Source: Gossypium raimondii
Taxonomy: Eukaryota; Streptophyta; Magnoliopsida; Malvales; Malvaceae
Assembly (NCBI RefSeq): GCF_025698545.1
Contig: NC_068569.1
Span: forward strand, 5,332,001-5,396,000
DNA length: 64,000 bases
Direction: 5' to 3'
Shown here: positions 23,567 through 35,072 of the stretch, one piece after another
Position numbering within the stretch: the stretch's first letter is position 1
Layout: the number at the start of each line of letters is the position of its first letter
Program-made: the position numbers and the translations under genes
Notes under the pieces: generated by a model
What the model was told of the DNA's origin: nothing
The model's input: only the letters and a program-made list of their open reading frames with translations
The model's database searches: none

Positions 23567-24685
23567 CTATCCATTCCAACAGCTTAGAATATCGTTAGAA
23601 TTAGAGTTGATCATGGCTGGGTGAATACAAAAATTCAAATCTATTTTTATATGTTTGGGCCTAATTCAGTCAAAAAATGAGTTTAGAATTTTGCTTAAGT
23701 TTAACTTGAGTAAAAAATATTAAACTTAAGTCTGGCCCGCTCATGTTAAATTTTTAGACTATTTTTTATATAAAATAAAATTTAAAAATATAATATATGC
23801 TATAAAATATTAAAATAAATATTTTCTAATAAATTAAAAATACATATAAAAATATTTATATAACATTAACATAGTTGTAACTTAACAAACAGATGCGTCT
23901 AAAATAGAAGTAAAATTAATAATAAAATAAAAATTATATAATATCTAAACAATAATAAAAAATAGTAACAATATAATAATGGATTTGTAACAAAATAACA
24001 ACAAATAACAATAGATTTTTGTTGTCAAATTTAGATCCGACCTGAGTTAAAAAAATCATATCCAAAGGTCGTTTTCTAAGTAGGCATTATTCTTTTGTTT
24101 AAATTCATTTTAGACGTTATATTTTCTAAAACCTCGTCTTTCCGCCAGGCAAGCCTTTATATTAGTTAGAATCAAATTAAAAAAGTGTTAGGAAAGAGAT
24201 ATATAACCTAATCATAAATTACTAACAAAATAAATATAAAATTATTATTTTTAAATACATTACTAAAAAATCACAAAACACATAACTAATATAGATTAAA
24301 AATGTTTACACAATCTGTCAAGGTTGATAACAAATTTTTCTCCCTTAAATTACTTATGCCAACAATATGTTCATGTATAAAATAAATTCATGTATATGCA
24401 TTTAACTTGAACATTTATATTTGTGGGTGTTAAATTTTTAATTAAAATTTTAAATAATTTTAATAAAAGCATTTGTCAATATCTTAATTCATACTTATAG
24501 CCAACCCTAAAAGTGCATGAAATAGAATTCAAGATTCATATCCTACTTGTTATTGTAGATAAAAATATCCATATCTCATATTTTTCACACAACCATAGCT
24601 CTACTCCATTGCTCAAAATAAGAATCTTAATTATGAGTTTTGGGAAACGCTTTTAATTGATACTATTAATGTATTATTATCAATT

Positions 24686-24915
24686 TTTAATTTTTTAAGT
24701 TGCTGTTAAGTATTGGTATGTTAATAATTGATTTATATTCTTCAATATTTCTACAATAATTTTTTATAAAAATAATTTTAAAGTATATAAATTTATGAAA
24801 AAGTCAGTTATAATTAAACTTGGACAAATTGATATCCAAGTTAATATAAAAAAATTAAATGAGTTAACAACAACTATTAACATATCAATACTTAACAATA
24901 ACTTAAAAAATTAAA
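24686..24915. repeat. Inverted repeat with 45-bp arms
   Basis: The left arm 24686-24730 (TTTTTTAAGTTGCTGTTAAG, then TATTGGTATGTTAATAATTG) is matched by the complement of the right arm 24871-24915 (TTTTTTAAGTTATTGTTAAG, then TATTGATATGTTAATAGTTG), with only a few mismatches. The loop is about 140 bases. It could fold as a hairpin and resembles a small MITE, but no target duplication is clear. Confidence 0.65.
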
Positions 24916-25020
24916 TGAGCTTAAACATCCTTTGTCCAAATTCATTTTCAAAATGAAATGATTTTTAATTTTTTATAAACTTATATGTTAAACTCACCAA
25001 ATATTAAACTAAACACAATA

Positions 25021-25140
25021 ATTTATAACTTAATCCTAAATTATTAATAAATTAATTTTAAAATAATTACAAACACAAAAGTTTATAACATAATCCTAAA
25101 TTACTAACAAATTAATTTTAAAATAATTATAAAAACAAAA
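25021..25140 (+). repeat. 60-bp tandem duplication, two units
   Basis: Units 25021-25080 and 25081-25140 differ at six of 60 positions by direct comparison. Both contain TAATCCTAAATTA and ATTAATTTTAAAATAATTA. Non-coding. Confidence 0.85.
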
Positions 25141-25413
25141 AATTTTACATTCATACAAAATTATAAACTCTTTAAACTCTTTAAATTATAAATAAAATTA
25201 TTTACTAAAACAATATATTACATTTTTTCTTTCTTTCTTATTCTTATTCTTCTTTTTTTCTTCTCATTTCTCTCTTTTCTTTCTCTCTTCCGGATGAGGT
25301 TTGGGGGACCATGCTTATAAGGTCCCCCTTTGCAACTTTTTCCCATTGAAGGGACAGTAGCAGCAGCAACAACTGCTAGCAGATGGAGCGGGGGAGGGGG
25401 CAGCAACAGCACC

Positions 25414-25516
25414 ATTCGCGCCTACCTGTCAGGAGCGATTAGTCGCGCCTATTTGACAGGCTCGATTAGTCACGCCTATCTGACAGGCTCGATTAGTCGC
25501 GCCTATCTGACAGGCT
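25414..25516 (+). repeat. 27-bp tandem repeat, three full units and one partial
   Basis: Units at 25436-25462, 25463-25489 and 25490-25516 carry CGATTAGT(C)(G/A)CGCCTAT followed by (C/T)TGACAGGCT; a diverged partial unit precedes at 25414-25435. The period is 27, so one frame reads a nine-residue repeat SISRAYLTG, but there is no credible gene. A reversed copy of the core (CACCGGTCAGATAGGTGCGATT) lies at 25644-25665. Confidence 0.85.
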
Positions 25517-26129
25517 CGACCCATTTTTTACCAGTATTTTGACCCGTTGACCATATTTTTACATGTATATATATTTAAATTTTTAATAAAATAAAAAATT
25601 AATATTTTATTTAAGAAATATTTTAATATAAAAAATTGATTTGCACCGGTCAGATAGGTGCGATTAAAGAAAATATACCGTTTCGATAATTAATTTAGCT
25701 GACAACTTATTTAGATATTTAAAATTTCTTAAAATATATTTGAGTAAAAAACCTATTTTTAATAGAGAGCCGAAAATGGAAGGTTTTAGTTTTACCTGAT
25801 CATTTTTGGGATAAGGAAAAAAGCTAACAAGGGGATCCGTGGAAACACGAGCCCTTGATAAATCACATGATTGGGGCTACAGACGAGGCCGTTACATGTA
25901 CACGGCTTTGAAAATGAAACGAGTGGGGAAAAAAAGATTCATGACGGGTCGTATATTTCTAAAGATGGAATCGTCTTATGTATTTGGTAGAGCTTTACGA
26001 CTTTCTGACTCATTTACACATTTTGACAGTTGTTGCTCATGACTCGGCAACCTATGACTTCTTTCTTTTGGTTTTATTGCTTGTGACATTTGTTTTTTCC
26101 GGGTCAAAAATCATTTTATTAATGAAAGA

Positions 26130-26562
26130 GATTAGAGCAAAGCTTTAAGTTCACGAGGGTTGATACAATCCAATTTGCTGGGCAAACATTGCTCTTAGTT
26201 TTCAGATTCAATAACTACATACTTTGCCATTTTTGACTCTCGATTAGTTATTAGCTCTTAACCAAGCCTTAAAGCATAGGCTTCAACCACCGTAGAGCAG
26301 GACACTAGTGGATTGGGTGCGTTGGTAATTGTCCAAAACTCAAACAACTCTCAAGCAATGGGTGCATCAGTGTTGATTTTGATGAGGTTAGTGGGAGGGG
26401 CACTCCATGCCATGCAATTGCTTGGTCTATTATCTCTCAACTCAGGGATGAATGAAATCAAAATCATAGCTCCCAATCTAACCTGGGCTCATATTGATGC
26501 CTTCAAAAACAGTTGCATCCTAGTTTTCCTAGCTATGAGCCCAAATACAGGTTCTATCTCTC
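26130..26562 (-). pseudogene. Decayed RNase H-like fragment of a non-LTR retrotransposon
   Basis: Read on the minus strand it gives WSAPPTNLIKINTDAP (26363-26410), then STVVEAYALRLG followed by a stop (around 26255-26295), then ESKMAKYVVIESEN. This is the order of the plant LINE RNase H domain: W.pP.g..KiN.DA, then AEa.Alr.gL, then iv.ESD. In-frame stops interrupt it at several places. No intact reverse transcriptase accompanies it. Confidence 0.6.
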
Positions 26563-28096
26563 TTGGCTAAATATACAAGAAACGTAAGCCCACCACTCTA
26601 GGCTAGAAGAGAACCCAAAAAGAGATGGGTTATTTTGATTTTTGATTTGGCCCAACAACATGTTTTACTATTTATATTATATTGTTTATTTACAATATAT
26701 TGTTTGTTTCAAAGTAAAACAAAAAAAAAAAAAGGGAAAGTCGACTCTCGTTATTTATTGTTTACAATAAAATACAAAAAATGTAACTCTTGTTATTTTA
26801 ACGACATATCTCACTTTATTCTAAGTGCTGAAATGATTTGATTCCCATAGTTATTATAAAAATTTTCAACCACTAAAATTAATTAACGATTGGGACTTCC
26901 CTATAGTAACCATTACAATCGTGCGACTTTTGAGTAGACTAACCACTCTAGCATCATCATCCAAAAAGAAGAATTTTAGTTAAATTTCAGTCGGACTTTG
27001 TAATGTAATTTGGCAAATGCAACGTTATAATCCAAGTTGCTTGTTACACTTACAAAATAACCCATTTATTAATAAAGAGATTAGATTCTTCATAGCTTCT
27101 TTTAAGTGGCCGACCCAAGATTCCAAGATGGCACAAGTTCAGCAGCAAATTCAAGGGCACAATAACTCTTGGAGACCCCACTTTTTGACGCCCCATCCAA
27201 TCAAGTCCTTGGACAAATGAATAAATGCATTTAGATTCCTCTAATGGAATCCAATTGATGATCTGGCTATTCAGAATTCATTCAATGGTCTGTGCCATGC
27301 CCATCATATGTGGATCATGCATAGATGATGACAACTCTCAGACTCATCATGTATGTATGCATCAGTAACCTCATACCCCCAGGACCTTTAATGGACCCCA
27401 CGGGTATTGATCAAGAGGCAGTGGTCGTAAAGTCATTTGATCACTGAGCCGCATGAACTCACCTAAATGCAACGCCAAATATAAAGAATCTATTCCTTGC
27501 TCGGAACAGTAGAGGAATCTCAATAGATGGATTTTAATAAAAAAGTAGGCAAAGGATGTTGTCCAGCGTCAGGTTTCTACTGGATAATCTTTAAATATAG
27601 CAACTAATTAATTCAAGACGGACAAAATGTCCTTATAATTAGCTGAGAAAAACTGAAAAAGCATCATAGCTGCAACAACACATGCAGAGTATAAAAAAAA
27701 AAAAGTTGAATAAAAGTAACTCATTAAACCTGATTTTGTGGTTGCTAGCCATTGACAAGAGTGTTGGAAAATACAGATGCCCTGCGCTGCAATATAAGGT
27801 AGTGACAATCTAAAAAACCTTTATTATGTGATTCCTTCTCTCCTTTTTCTTTAATGGACCCCACGCCCACAATTTTCTTCTTTTGCTCTAGTGGCAGTAG
27901 AGTAGCAATGAAAGGAGCAGCTGTCCTTCTACAAGTGATGGTTAGTTCTTTTAATACTTCATGATAGGCTTTTTGCCTACAGTCCATATGGGGCACCGCA
28001 ACCTAACTTGCTTATGACATAATCAGCGTATCTTAGTTTGGAAGAGTTCTGTTGTATTAGGTTTCATTTTCCTTTTTTTCAGGTTCTTCAGCTACC

Positions 28097-31000
28097 ATGT
28101 CTGTATTCCACTTAATAATTTTCATCTGTTTCCTTTTATCAATAAGCTACCTTGTCTTTCTTACTTCTGCGTCATGGTGCCCACCCTCAGCCTTTCCTCA
28201 ACAAACAACTCGACAATTTGAACAGAGAACGGACCGTTTCTGGGAGTTTCAAGAGGAATCCAACATCTGGGTTGAAGTGAAACTTCCTTTTGATCTTGTA
28301 TCTTGTGTTAATGACAACTGTACAAAAGTGGGTTTGATTGATCAAACATCAAAGACTGAAGAAGAGCACCTAGCAAATGGAAAAGATGTTTCTAACAAAA
28401 CGAAGAACTTAAAAATGAGGGAAGGTGATTTGACGGGACTGGAGGAGAATTCTTATACTGTTCTACCTCTAAGAAGAAGAATGTCTTTGACTAAAATGTC
28501 GGATACATCCGTTTGGGTTACCGGTGAAAGTGGGTCTATCTATGAAAGGTTCTGGAATGGAGTTCAATGGGTGATAGCACCACATGACTTGCAGATATCA
28601 GCAGGTCGTGCAGTTTCTGTTTTGATAGTCAATCAGACAATTTTTGCTATTTCTGAGGAAGGAAATCTATATCAGGTAACCACTAAGCACCACAGCTTTC
28701 AAATCTACATTAGATGAAAGATGATGAACTATATAAGATTCTACAGCCCAATATTTGATTACTTATAAATTCAGAACAATCAAGTATTGTTATATAACTA
28801 AAGAAACACAGTAGAATCAAACACCCTACTCGATGTTTGGTTGCTCCATTTAATTTTGTTTTACAAGTTGGGTGGGGTAACGATTGAAAATTGGATGCGG
28901 TGAATTTCTTCTTGTGGTAACTAACAAAGTTTGTGTCTGTCTGATATTAAAAGGTTTCTACAATATTCTGCAAGTAATTTGAGGGTCTAATTGAACAGGC
29001 ACTAGATTAGAGTCACAAGTCATGTTAATATGAGTAACACTATAGAGCAGGTAAACTGCATGCACATAAAATCACTTTTCAGCATCATGCATGTATAGCG
29101 CACTATGAAGTCAAATACCAATTATCCTAAACTGCATGCTGGTGGGGAAAGAATCTAATGGTGTTTTCCAAATACATACACCATTAATGGAGTATCTCAG
29201 GCACCACTGCATCACTATCATAATAAACTCCAATCACAGGTTAAAGAAAATGAGATCAATGTCGGTGAAAAGCACTTTTGTTTACAGCAAGTTTGGATGG
29301 AGAAGTGTTAGAAAAGTGGAAAGCAGAAAGAAGCGAAAGGTTTGCTCTAACCTGTTTGGAGGTGAAGGTTCCACTTTGATTATTTCTGCTTGTGATCTCC
29401 TTCTTAGCCTACAAAATGAAATCAATTCAATGATTATTTTAATTCAAGTTATAGATGTAATTGAGCACTAACTTGCTAGTTAAACTATACTCTCCTCTCC
29501 TCTCCCCTCCTCTCCTCTCCAAATAAGGCAAAATTGCAGCGAGTTTTTCATAACCCCATTCTCAACTTTTTGAATTCATGGCCACAATAATATAACATAT
29601 AACATCTTGCACAAGAAACTTACTTAGATTGTGATCACAAGGGTTCCTTGCTGCTATGATTGTCTGATATATAATCTTTTTTTCCCTTTCAGATGAAACT
29701 CAGTGATTGGGTGGAGTTGAAACCTGCATTCAATCAAAGTACAAACAAAGAAGCAGAACAGAGTTCAGTGATTCAGATGAAGTCCGGCACCGTTTCATAT
29801 GATGGACTGTAAGTACGTTTATTGACCATTAAGAATTTTGCTTCCGAGAATAATACATAATTCAAGGGCATGGTCAAATTTCACTTCAATATAAACACAA
29901 TGTTTCTCTACTTATAGTTTATTTTTCTGACCTTGATGCAGGAGAGTTTATTTCTGTACAAAGACTGGCTTGTTGTTAGAGCTCAGTGAGGTTGAGCCTC
30001 CAAGGTAGCACCTTTTTTCTGTCAATTTCTTAATGCAAACAGAGACCTTCATTCATTGCTACATTGATTCCTCAAGTCTCATACAATCTCCACAAATGAG
30101 ATTTAGATTATAGTAGGAGAGTCTAATATCCAGTTGAGCTTATGAACTGTAAACATAGAACAGGTGGGAGAATCATGGCCGGCCACCAGGAGCAGATGTT
30201 GCTGCAATAGCTGATATGGCTAGAATTAGAACAGATGTAGTATATACAATAAGGTGATCTCTCCTTGTCTCCATGAGTACACACACATCCAAAATCCTTT
30301 CAGGTCTTCTGTTTTGTTTTTTTTCCCTCCTCTGCCCATCAGTAAAGAGGTATTGACATCCTTGGTCTACATAAGATTCAAATTTACCACTCTAATTAGG
30401 ATGATGGGTCAAATTTACCACTCATCTTAAAAGATAAGTAGTTTTAGCATTATACTTTATATTGAGATTCAAAGAAGGTCAAAATTTTAATATATTTTCA
30501 AAAGATTTTTTAACCAAATTAAGATGTAAGAGGGTAAAATTGCATATGTTCAAAGATGAGAGGAAAATATGATCCATCAGCTTAAATATAGTAGTAAATT
30601 TAGACCCTATCCCATTCTTTATTAACAAATACACAATTAAAAAAGTTTGCTAGATGAGAAGTATTGTCAAATGGAGAAATCACTGCACAATAAAAAAAAG
30701 GTTCTAAAACAAGCCCTAAGATCTGAAGGAAAGAGTTGTGAGCAAATGTCATGAATTTATATGTATGTTGTTATCAGAGTATAAATGTACTATCTGTTGT
30801 TTATTTCCCATTTCAAGATTACAAAAGTGAGCTAAACATGAAATGATGCAATAGTTCTACAGGTGATCTCTATGAATATGATAAGAGCTCAAGGCCATCA
30901 TGGAAGAAGCATCTACAGAGTGAAGAAACAGATAAGGATGGTTCTCTAGTACCATTACAGGGGTGCATGATATATGGCTTGAGTGGAGACCACTCTGTAT

Positions 31001-34000
31001 CCTTGTTTCTCCTAACCAAGGTACTCTTAATAAACAATTCATACACTCAAATATCACTAATACTTACAAACTAATTACACCTTTAGAGTACCACAAAAAG
31101 TGTATCCTATTATACTTAATTTAATGTGATGTCTGACAAACTACCTTAATATACAGGGAGGTAAACTGGTAGAGAGACGGCTACATCAAAGGAAATGGAA
31201 ATGGATAACCCATGGAAGTCCAGAAGATCATCACCTGACATCTATTACTCCCTTGCTTGAAGATGAGCTGAAAGAAAGGTTCTTCTCATTGTTTCTCACA
31301 ACATCCACTGGATCAGTTTTTGAGTATCAAATACCAAAACATTTGGGTAAGTCAAGTAGTGTTGTAAAGCAACAAACTCTTTCTCTTATTCCATTTTTAC
31401 TTTTAAAGAAGAAAAAAAAGTTGAATAATTTGAGAGGAATTCTTCCTAAAATGATATCTTAAAGACATGTTAGTTTTTTATGAAGATAGACTGTACGGTT
31501 TGCAGATATTCATACTATTCTTTTCTTACTGTGCTGATCTCTCCATTTTCCTTGAAGTACATGTGTCTAACATATATCTAACAGACATAGTTATTGAAGT
31601 ACCTGTAATTATGGGAATTCAAGGCTTTTGTTATACGAGACCTCCAAGCAATAAAGTATAAATGCATGAAATTATTAGTCTTAAAATGATGTTGCATTTG
31701 CGTAACTCACTTCTACATAATTTAGCAACCATATTACATGCTTGATGTAACCTTTGCATGTGAAGACAGGCACAGCTCAAGAGGACCAAATTTCAGAAGC
31801 ATGGCAGAATCATATGCATCCACCGAACGCAAAAGCTGCAAGAGGTATTCCAGGACTAAAGTTTCAACTTGGCAGGATACTGTTTGCATTGGATGATGGG
31901 AGACTTGCAGAGTTACATCTACCTGGCCTAGGTGGTCAAAATTCAGGGCCAACAAATCAATTTAACCGAAAAAAATTATCATCTAAGTACATCTGGTCAA
32001 TTTTAGATGCCCCTGAATCAGAAGGATGGAATGGAGAGTATTGTACAGAAGAACGTGGACCAATGAACTGCATAGCAGGTATAAAAGATGAACCAAATGA
32101 TTCAGGAAACATCAGATCGCTGACAAGAAGGAGAAAGGGTACTAAAGCACAACAGGATTATTTATCTCTAGGTACACCCAGGAGTAGATTAGTGAAAGCA
32201 TCAGAAGAGTATAGGTTCCCAGATAACTGGATCAACACTAGCTTTCGACTGAGACTGGTGCAAGCAGGCGTATCATTTTTTATTATAACAGAAGCTGGTT
32301 TGATCTTTGAATACCTTTACACTGAAAGTGTATGGCTGTGGTTAAGACATGATCATTCAACACCTATGAGAGGTGCCCTAGGAAACTACAATGGAAGTGT
32401 ATTTTTTGTTGACGTGTATGGAACCTTGCTTATCAGAGAAAGGAGCAACAATGAGCTAGCATGGATTAATTGCACAGCAATGAGAAAAGGAAGGCAAATT
32501 ATTGGAGGTCCTCCTTGGGATGGTATGTCAGGTAAACTGAAAGTCACAGCAGAAGATGCACTCTTCTTTGTCAGCAAAAGTGGGCGACTACTGCAGTTCA
32601 GTGTAAGTTGCAGAAATAAAATAAAATGAGAAAAGCAAACAGGTTAAGCACATAATGTTTTGTTTAGTTTTCATTCTGTTCTTCCTAAAGAAATAAAAAA
32701 CTTAAATTTAAAAGTAGAAAATGTAAACTTTAACACTTCCAGTATCTAGACTACTAAAACTAGTGATTCAGATTCTTTTAAATGTTCTCAAGGTGTTGCA
32801 CTGACCATCATTCTTAAATGTCATGTAGGTTGCCCTAAGGAAGTTCAAATGGAAAGATTGTCGCAACCCTCCAGAAACAAAACTTGCATGCATAATAGAC
32901 CAAGAAGTTTTTAGGGAAAATATAGTGTTTGTTGTTGGAAGAAATGGCCGGCTCTACCAGTATAACAAAGTGACTGAGTTGTGGCATGAGCATCACCAAT
33001 CTCAACATTTGGTTCTATCCAGGCTGCCAGGAACTGCTATGAGGCCTTCATTCTTTTCACTAACAGGTTCACTTTTCATGCTTTCAGAAGATGGTGGACT
33101 AGTTGAATATCACTGGAATGCATGGAATGGTTGGAACTGGGTGGAACACGGCACTCCCAGCAAAGATGTCACCTTGGTTGCTCCCCCTAGCCCATGTATC
33201 AAGGGCAATCAATTGTTTTTAATAGGTTCAGATGGAAACATATACCTAAGGTACATGGACCAATTGATCTGGAGATGGAAGAACTGTGGTTTCCCACAGA
33301 ATGGAGACGGAGATACAAGAGATCAAACAGAAATGGGAGCAAATGATAGAATGCAAGAAGTTTGCATGGATAACGATCCCACAGCTAATTTAGATATCAA
33401 TTTGGAGAACCCAAATGATCAGAACAGAAAATGTGACCCAAAGGTTTGTATCTAGCTATCCACATGCATACGCTTCTTTATCAATCTGACTTTTAAAATC
33501 TCTACAAATACATACAGGTTGCTCCTACAAGACCAATTCCATTTTCTGAAGATTCAGTAATATTCGAGCTAAGAGATGGCAGAGTAAGCAATCAAAACAA
33601 TAATTCATCCATGTGTCTGATTTCTAACATCTTTTTAATTATTTAAAATAACCAAAACATAACCATACAAAGGTATATAATAAACTTCGTAAACATGACA
33701 TGCAAAGAAACAAATTCAAACATAAATCTCATAACAAATTATAAATCTCCGAATAGAAGGAAAAAGTTAAAGTTCTTTTATCGTTTTCCTCAAGTTTAAA
33801 CATGTACACGTTAATTTCATTGGCGAATCGAAGAAAAACATGTAAACAGCCTTACTAAAGATTTTGTTAGGATCAAGAAATGAAAAAGAATCTAATGGAA
33901 GTTGTTAAATGGTGTGCAGTTGGCAGAAATTCAGAAAGTTCAGGACTCGAAATGGGTTTGGCAGCGGGTAATTGGCACTCCAACAAGCTCATGCAAGGGA

Positions 34001-34027
34001 AGTTATCTGACAGGTTTGGCGTCATAA
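28097..34027 (+). CDS. Secretory protein with repeated propeller-like units, function unknown
   Basis: Ten exons: 28097-28675, 29693-29808, 29942-30004, 30164-30253, 30855-31020, 31157-31346, 31770-32602, 32829-33443, 33518-33583 and 33920-34027. All are in phase and encode 941 residues. An N-terminal hydrophobic segment (LIIFICFLLSISYLVFL) is a signal peptide or anchor, and NCT, NKT and NQT sites would suit the secretory pathway. The rest is built from at least ten units of the pattern 'hydrophobic strand-xxGxLxExxxxxxWxW', for example SVWVTGESGSIYERFW, AISEEGNLYQMKLSDWVEL, VFVVGRNGRLYQYNK and LFLIGSDGNIYLRYM, many followed by HGxP. The pattern suggests one or two beta-propellers like those of fungal fucose lectins; that is inference. 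No catalytic motif is seen. A basic linker near RSLTRRRKGTKAQQD splits the repeats. Exon 5 uses the acceptor at 30854, since a nearer AG at 30862 gives a stop. Confidence 0.88.
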
Positions 34028-34611
34028 AAAAATAATTAATCAGGACTCCCATAAAATGAAGGCTTTTTCCCATTTCTTCTGTATTATTCTTACAATTATT
34101 ATAGTTATACCGCAGCAACATTAGAATTTAAATATAAACTTAATCTAGATTAAGCAAACTACAGAAATTTACACGTATTGTATATCAGTAAAAACAATTT
34201 TTTCCTTTTTGGTTCCAAAAGACAAAGATTTCAACGTATAAACAGTTTCACAAGCTCCATACAGTGAAGAGGTTTTTCAGCGCCATATCAATTAAATTTG
34301 TATCACTTTTTCAATTTCGCTCTGATTATGATTAACTTTAGGTTCTCGTGTACGTTAAACAATAATTTCTTTTTACAAAAAAATATAGTTCAAATTATCT
34401 TTTAATTTAAAAATAAGAAGAAATTTACCTAAATTTTATATTTGGAGACATTTCCTAACTTGATTGATTTTTTAAAGTTGGGTTTCGGCCTTTTCGACCA
34501 ATTCGGGTAGCGACCCGGTTTCTTTTACTGAGCAATATTATTTTTACCTAAATTTTTATTGAAAAATGACAGACCGTTTCAATATCTGATCTGATCGTTT
34601 CTTGGGTGATA

Positions 34612-35072
34612 ATGGAAACAATGGTGGTTTACGGGGATTGTAGGTCAAGAACGACGACGTTTTGGGGGTTGTTGTTGGTCGGAATTGGAACCCTTATCTT
34701 GCCTGGATTTCTCTTCACCGCGTTTATGTCGAAGCTTCTTCCGCCCTCCAATTACCCTCTGATTGCAGCCATTCGAAACGACAGGTCATTTTCTTTCTCC
34801 TCAATGTTAGGGTTTCCTAGATGCAGAGAGCGCTGAAATTCCATCGCCTGCCTACCATTACCAACGCCAAATCATTAGCCTTTGAATGATTGCCTTTTCT
34901 TTCTAAGACTAGAAAATTTTTTCTTTCGCCACTTTTTTCAGTGATTAATGAGGTCCGATATTGATTTTATTTTAACAGGTATTACTGCTATTTGGTGCCC
35001 TTAACGCTTCCCATACTTGTGATTGCTGTATATTTCCATTGGCTTAGCATGAAATTATTCAAGCATGCATGA
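34612..35072 (+). CDS. PIGY: PIG-Y-like subunit of GPI-GlcNAc transferase
   Basis: PIG-Y is a tiny membrane subunit of the complex that adds GlcNAc to phosphatidylinositol, the first step of GPI-anchor synthesis on the ER. Two exons, 34612-34784 and 34979-35072, give 88 residues. There are two hydrophobic segments: WGLLLVGIGTLILPGFLFTA (about residues 18-37) and YLVPLTLPILVIAVYFHW (about 62-79). The end MKLFKHA parallels the IKLFRH end of animal PIG-Y, and the two-helix layout is the same. The GTG six bases upstream is in frame, but ATG at 34612 is the natural start. The gene lies 585 bases behind the stop of the upstream gene on the same strand and is probably independently expressed. Confidence 0.82.

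Larger units (their letters stand above)
23567..28096. other. Repeat-rich intergenic DNA
   Basis: No intact gene. It holds a 45-bp inverted repeat (24686-24915), a 60-bp tandem duplication (25021-25140), a 27-bp tandem repeat (25414-25516) and a LINE RNase H fossil (26130-26562), each listed separately. The part 23610-24070 has scattered GGCCC and TCGGGT-like words. The last few hundred bases form the 5' flank and leader of the gene starting at 28097. Confidence 0.5.

Noticed and set aside
27745-27996. 83-codon minus-strand frame just upstream of the propeller-like gene
   Set aside because: It opposes the leader of the gene at 28097, has no family resemblance and no supporting neighbours.
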